Positions 22,020 through 23,603 of a stretch of DNA of 23,603 bases are shown piece by piece. Below the pieces are notes generated by a model. The model saw only the letters and a list, made by a program, of their open reading frames with translations, did no database searches and was not told the DNA's origin. The translations under genes and the position numbers were made by a program. Each line of letters opens with the position of its first letter. Position 1 is the stretch's first letter. This DNA is from Verrucomicrobiota bacterium (lineage in GTDB: Bacteria; Verrucomicrobiota; Verrucomicrobiia; Chthoniobacterales; UBA10450): contig QHMQ01000120.1 in NCBI GenBank assembly GCA_003217835.1, positions 1-23,603 of the forward strand. Reading direction: 5' to 3'.

Positions 22020-23021
22020 GTGAAGTTGATCGGTTCGTGGCGTCGCATGTTGGTGTTTATTATTTCTCTTACCGCGGCTGGCAGTGCGGCATGGTGGGTC
22101 TTCCTCAAAATGCCCGGGAAAAACATTGCGAACGCGGCGGGACTATCGGCGGCCGAAATCAACTTACGCGATGAGTTGATCGCCGATGTGCGAACGCTTG
22201 GCGCCGAGATTGGCGAGAGAAATGTTCCGAGATACCCGCAGCTGAAAGCGGCCACCGATTTTATCGAGAGTTCGTTTCTCCGAGCCGGATTGCAACCGCG
22301 GCGGGATACTTACCAAGTGAACGGCTTGTCGTGCGACAACATCGAGGTCGAAATTCGCGGTGCTTCTCCGCAGATTGTTCTCATCGGCGCGCATTACGAT
22401 TCTGTTTTTGGTGCGCCGGGTGCAAATGATAACGGCAGTGGAGTCGCTGCGCTGCTCGCACTGGCGCGCCGTTTTGCCGGCAAGCACGCAGAATACACAT
22501 TACGCTTCGTCGCGTTTGTGAACGAAGAGCCGCCCTATTTCCAAACTACGCAGATGGGCAGTTTTGTTTACGCCGGACGCTGCAAAGCTCGTGGCGATCA
22601 AATTTCCGCAATGATCAGTCTTGAAACGATCGGGTATTTTTCGGACGCCCCGCGATCGCAAACTTATCCGATTCCAGCAATTGGCGCATTTTACCCGCGG
22701 ACGGGGAACTTCATTGGATTTGTAGCCAACTTGCATTCACGCGCCTTGCTGCGGCGCGCAATCGCGCTTTTTCGTGAACAGGGAAAACTTCCCTCCGAAG
22801 GTGCGGCTCTCCCGTCGTTCATTCCCGGCATCGCGTGGTCGGATCAATGGTCATTTTGGCAACACGGTTATCCTGGCATCATGATTACGGATACCGCGCC
22901 TTTTCGCTATCCACATTATCACGCTTCCACCGACACTCCCGACAAACTCGATTACGACCGCTTCGCGCTTGTCGTCAGCGGCATGGAGAAAGTAATCGAG
23001 GAACTCGACAAGTCACTGTAG
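22020..23021 (+). CDS. M28-family zinc aminopeptidase, membrane-anchored
   Basis: A 333-residue protein with an N-terminal hydrophobic anchor (about 10-28), then a co-catalytic zinc peptidase domain. The metal ligands match family M28: H125 and D127 in IGAHYDSVFG, D137 in GANDNGSGVAAL, the EE pair at 169-170 in FVNEEPPYF, E202 in SLETIGYF as acidic partner, and H301 in HYHASTDTPDKL. It would release N-terminal residues from peptides outside the cytoplasm. The start is GTG 22020, with ATG 22047 as an alternative that keeps the anchor. The stop codon TAG (23019-23021) lies inside a palindromic repeat. It converges with the alpha/beta hydrolase. Confidence 0.9.
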   Translation: MKLIGSWRRMLVFIISLTAAGSAAWWVFLKMPGKNIANAAGLSAAEINLRDELIADVRTLGAEIGERNVPRYPQLKAATDFIESSFLRAGLQPRRDTYQVNGLSCDNIEVEIRGASPQIVLIGAHYDSVFGAPGANDNGSGVAALLALARRFAGKHAEYTLRFVAFVNEEPPYFQTTQMGSFVYAGRCKARGDQISAMISLETIGYFSDAPRSQTYPIPAIGAFYPRTGNFIGFVANLHSRALLRRAIALFREQGKLPSEGAALPSFIPGIAWSDQWSFWQHGYPGIMITDTAPFRYPHYHASTDTPDKLDYDRFALVVSGMEKVIEELDKSL

Positions 23022-23040
23022 CCGGGGTCGCCGACCCCGG
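23017..23040 (+). repeat. 24-bp palindromic repeat spanning the M28 stop codon
   Basis: TGTAG then CCGGGGTC-GCC-GACCCCGG, a perfect 8-bp hairpin with a 3-base loop, sharing the TGTAG lead and GGTC/GACC core with the copies at 2572 and 2657. The TAG of the M28 gene lies within the TGTAG lead. It sits between two convergent genes and could serve as a two-way terminator. Confidence 0.65.
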
Positions 23041-23041
23041 T

Positions 23042-23055
23042 CTGCGAATTCGCAG
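23042..23055. repeat. 14-bp perfect palindrome CTGCGAATTCGCAG
   Basis: A perfect self-complementary 14-mer sits one base after the end of the 23017-23040 hairpin, in the gap between the M28 gene and the convergent hydrolase. It may be a second stem of a double terminator or a protein-binding site; the sequence alone cannot decide. Confidence 0.5.
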
Positions 23056-23059
23056 GCTC

Positions 23060-23603
23060 TCAATTCTTCGCCTTCGGCAGTAACCAATCGAGCGCGTTAT
23101 GAAAATCGACCAATCCCGCGCCTTCTATTGGCGTGTTATGATAAGCGCCAGGCAGTGAGATCACGCGCTTTTCGCCGGCGTAAGCGTCAACCACGAGGCG
23201 GTGATAGCGAGGTGCGACCACTTCATCTTTTTCCGCGAGCAAGAAGATAGCGGGCGCGTGAACCGCTTTGCTGTTTGCAATGCTGTCGAGATTTCGCGGG
23301 ATTTGCAGGGAAAGAGGACCTGCCAGCAGCCAGAGATTCCACCAGCCGAATTGGCGCAGGATCATTTGCCGCAAAGGCGGAGGATTTTGAAGGATCAGTC
23401 CGGCGACGGGTCGATGCGCCGCCACATGCAGTGCGGCGGCGGTGCCGAGACTCGCGCCGAAAAGCACAATTGGCTGTCCTGTGGTTTGGCGTTTCAGTTC
23501 ATCAAACGCAGTGACCGCTGCCGGTCCAATTCGAGCAAGTCGCGCCGGCCCAGTGCTCTCGCCAAATCCAGGATAATTCATGCCCCAGACCTCGACGGCC
23601 CGG
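23060..23603 (-). CDS. Alpha/beta hydrolase (partial, N-terminus beyond the window)
   Basis: The 3' part of a serine hydrolase, read from the window edge through RAVEVWGMNYPGFGESTGPA to TGA at 23060-23062. The nucleophile elbow GASLGT (G-x-S-x-G), the acidic residue in LLAEKDEVVAP and the catalytic His in GAYHNTP complete the triad in the expected order. The MNYPGFGESTG segment before the elbow is the usual oxyanion-strand region of BAAT- or FrsA/YqiA-like hydrolases. Because the frame stays open to the edge, with plausible hydrolase sequence before the internal Met, the first codons lie outside the window. The substrate is unknown. It converges with the M28 gene. Confidence 0.85.
   Translation of the reverse strand, partial: RAVEVWGMNYPGFGESTGPARLARIGPAAVTAFDELKRQTTGQPIVLFGASLGTAAALHVAAHRPVAGLILQNPPPLRQMILRQFGWWNLWLLAGPLSLQIPRNLDSIANSKAVHAPAIFLLAEKDEVVAPRYHRLVVDAYAGEKRVISLPGAYHNTPIEGAGLVDFHNALDWLLPKAKN

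Noticed and set aside
21838..22023. 61-residue frame before the M28 gene (TTG start, GTGA overlap)
   Set aside because: Rare start codon, no ribosome-binding site, and no recognisable sequence; the overlap with the GTG start could be chance.

Overview
The window looks like a chromosomal segment of a soil-type Verrucomicrobiota bacterium, possibly of the Chthoniobacterales/Spartobacteria kind. This is inferred from gene content and style (a caa3 oxidase cluster with a small CxxC membrane protein, DUF2339, DUF2127, a UVR-motif protein, and exported proteins with Pro/Ser/Thr-rich tails); no marker gene confirms it. GC content is moderately high. No tRNA, rRNA, CRISPR array, transposase or phage gene is visible.

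Region 1 (1-5263, + strand) is a cytochrome c oxidase (caa3/aa3) cluster. It holds the tail of an upstream gene (probably subunit I), subunit III with an enlarged loop, subunit IV, a small single-helix membrane gene that is frameshifted, a small secreted or membrane CPFC protein, subunit II with the CuA site, heme A synthase, heme O synthase and a SCO copper chaperone. Genes are tightly packed with ATGA-type overlaps, so this is one operon for building a haem-copper oxidase. It carries several lesions: two reading-frame breaks, a repeat pair at the coxB-ctaA junction, and a Cys-to-Arg change in the SCO copper motif.

Region 2 (5264-8571, - strand) begins with a palindromic repeat pair. It then holds glucose-1-phosphate thymidylyltransferase (rfbA), a long glycosyltransferase whose C-terminal extension looks like a second copy of its own N-terminal domain, and a Dabb-domain protein. 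Region 3 (8660-12184, - strand) holds an isolated nuoA, a small basic protein, a membrane-anchored DUF3352-like protein and a XerC/D tyrosine recombinase.

Region 4 (12305-15618) holds a UVR-motif protein, an exported DUF4412-like protein and a Maf nucleotide pyrophosphatase on the + strand. These converge on a VOC-DUF2127 pair on the - strand. Region 5 (15687-18722, + strand) is a three-gene ABC exporter: lipoprotein membrane-fusion protein, ATPase and ABC-2 permease. Region 6 (18755-23603) holds a 997-residue DUF2339 membrane protein (-), an M28 zinc aminopeptidase (+) and the 3' part of an alpha/beta hydrolase (-).

A family of about 24-bp palindromic repeats (TGTAGC followed by a GGTC-nnn-GACC hairpin) occurs at the coxB-ctaA junction and in two convergent gaps. 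I see no clear new defence or mobile system. The most unusual observations are the lesions in the oxidase operon, the repeat that supplies coding sequence to ctaA, and the glycosyltransferase with a duplicated half-domain.
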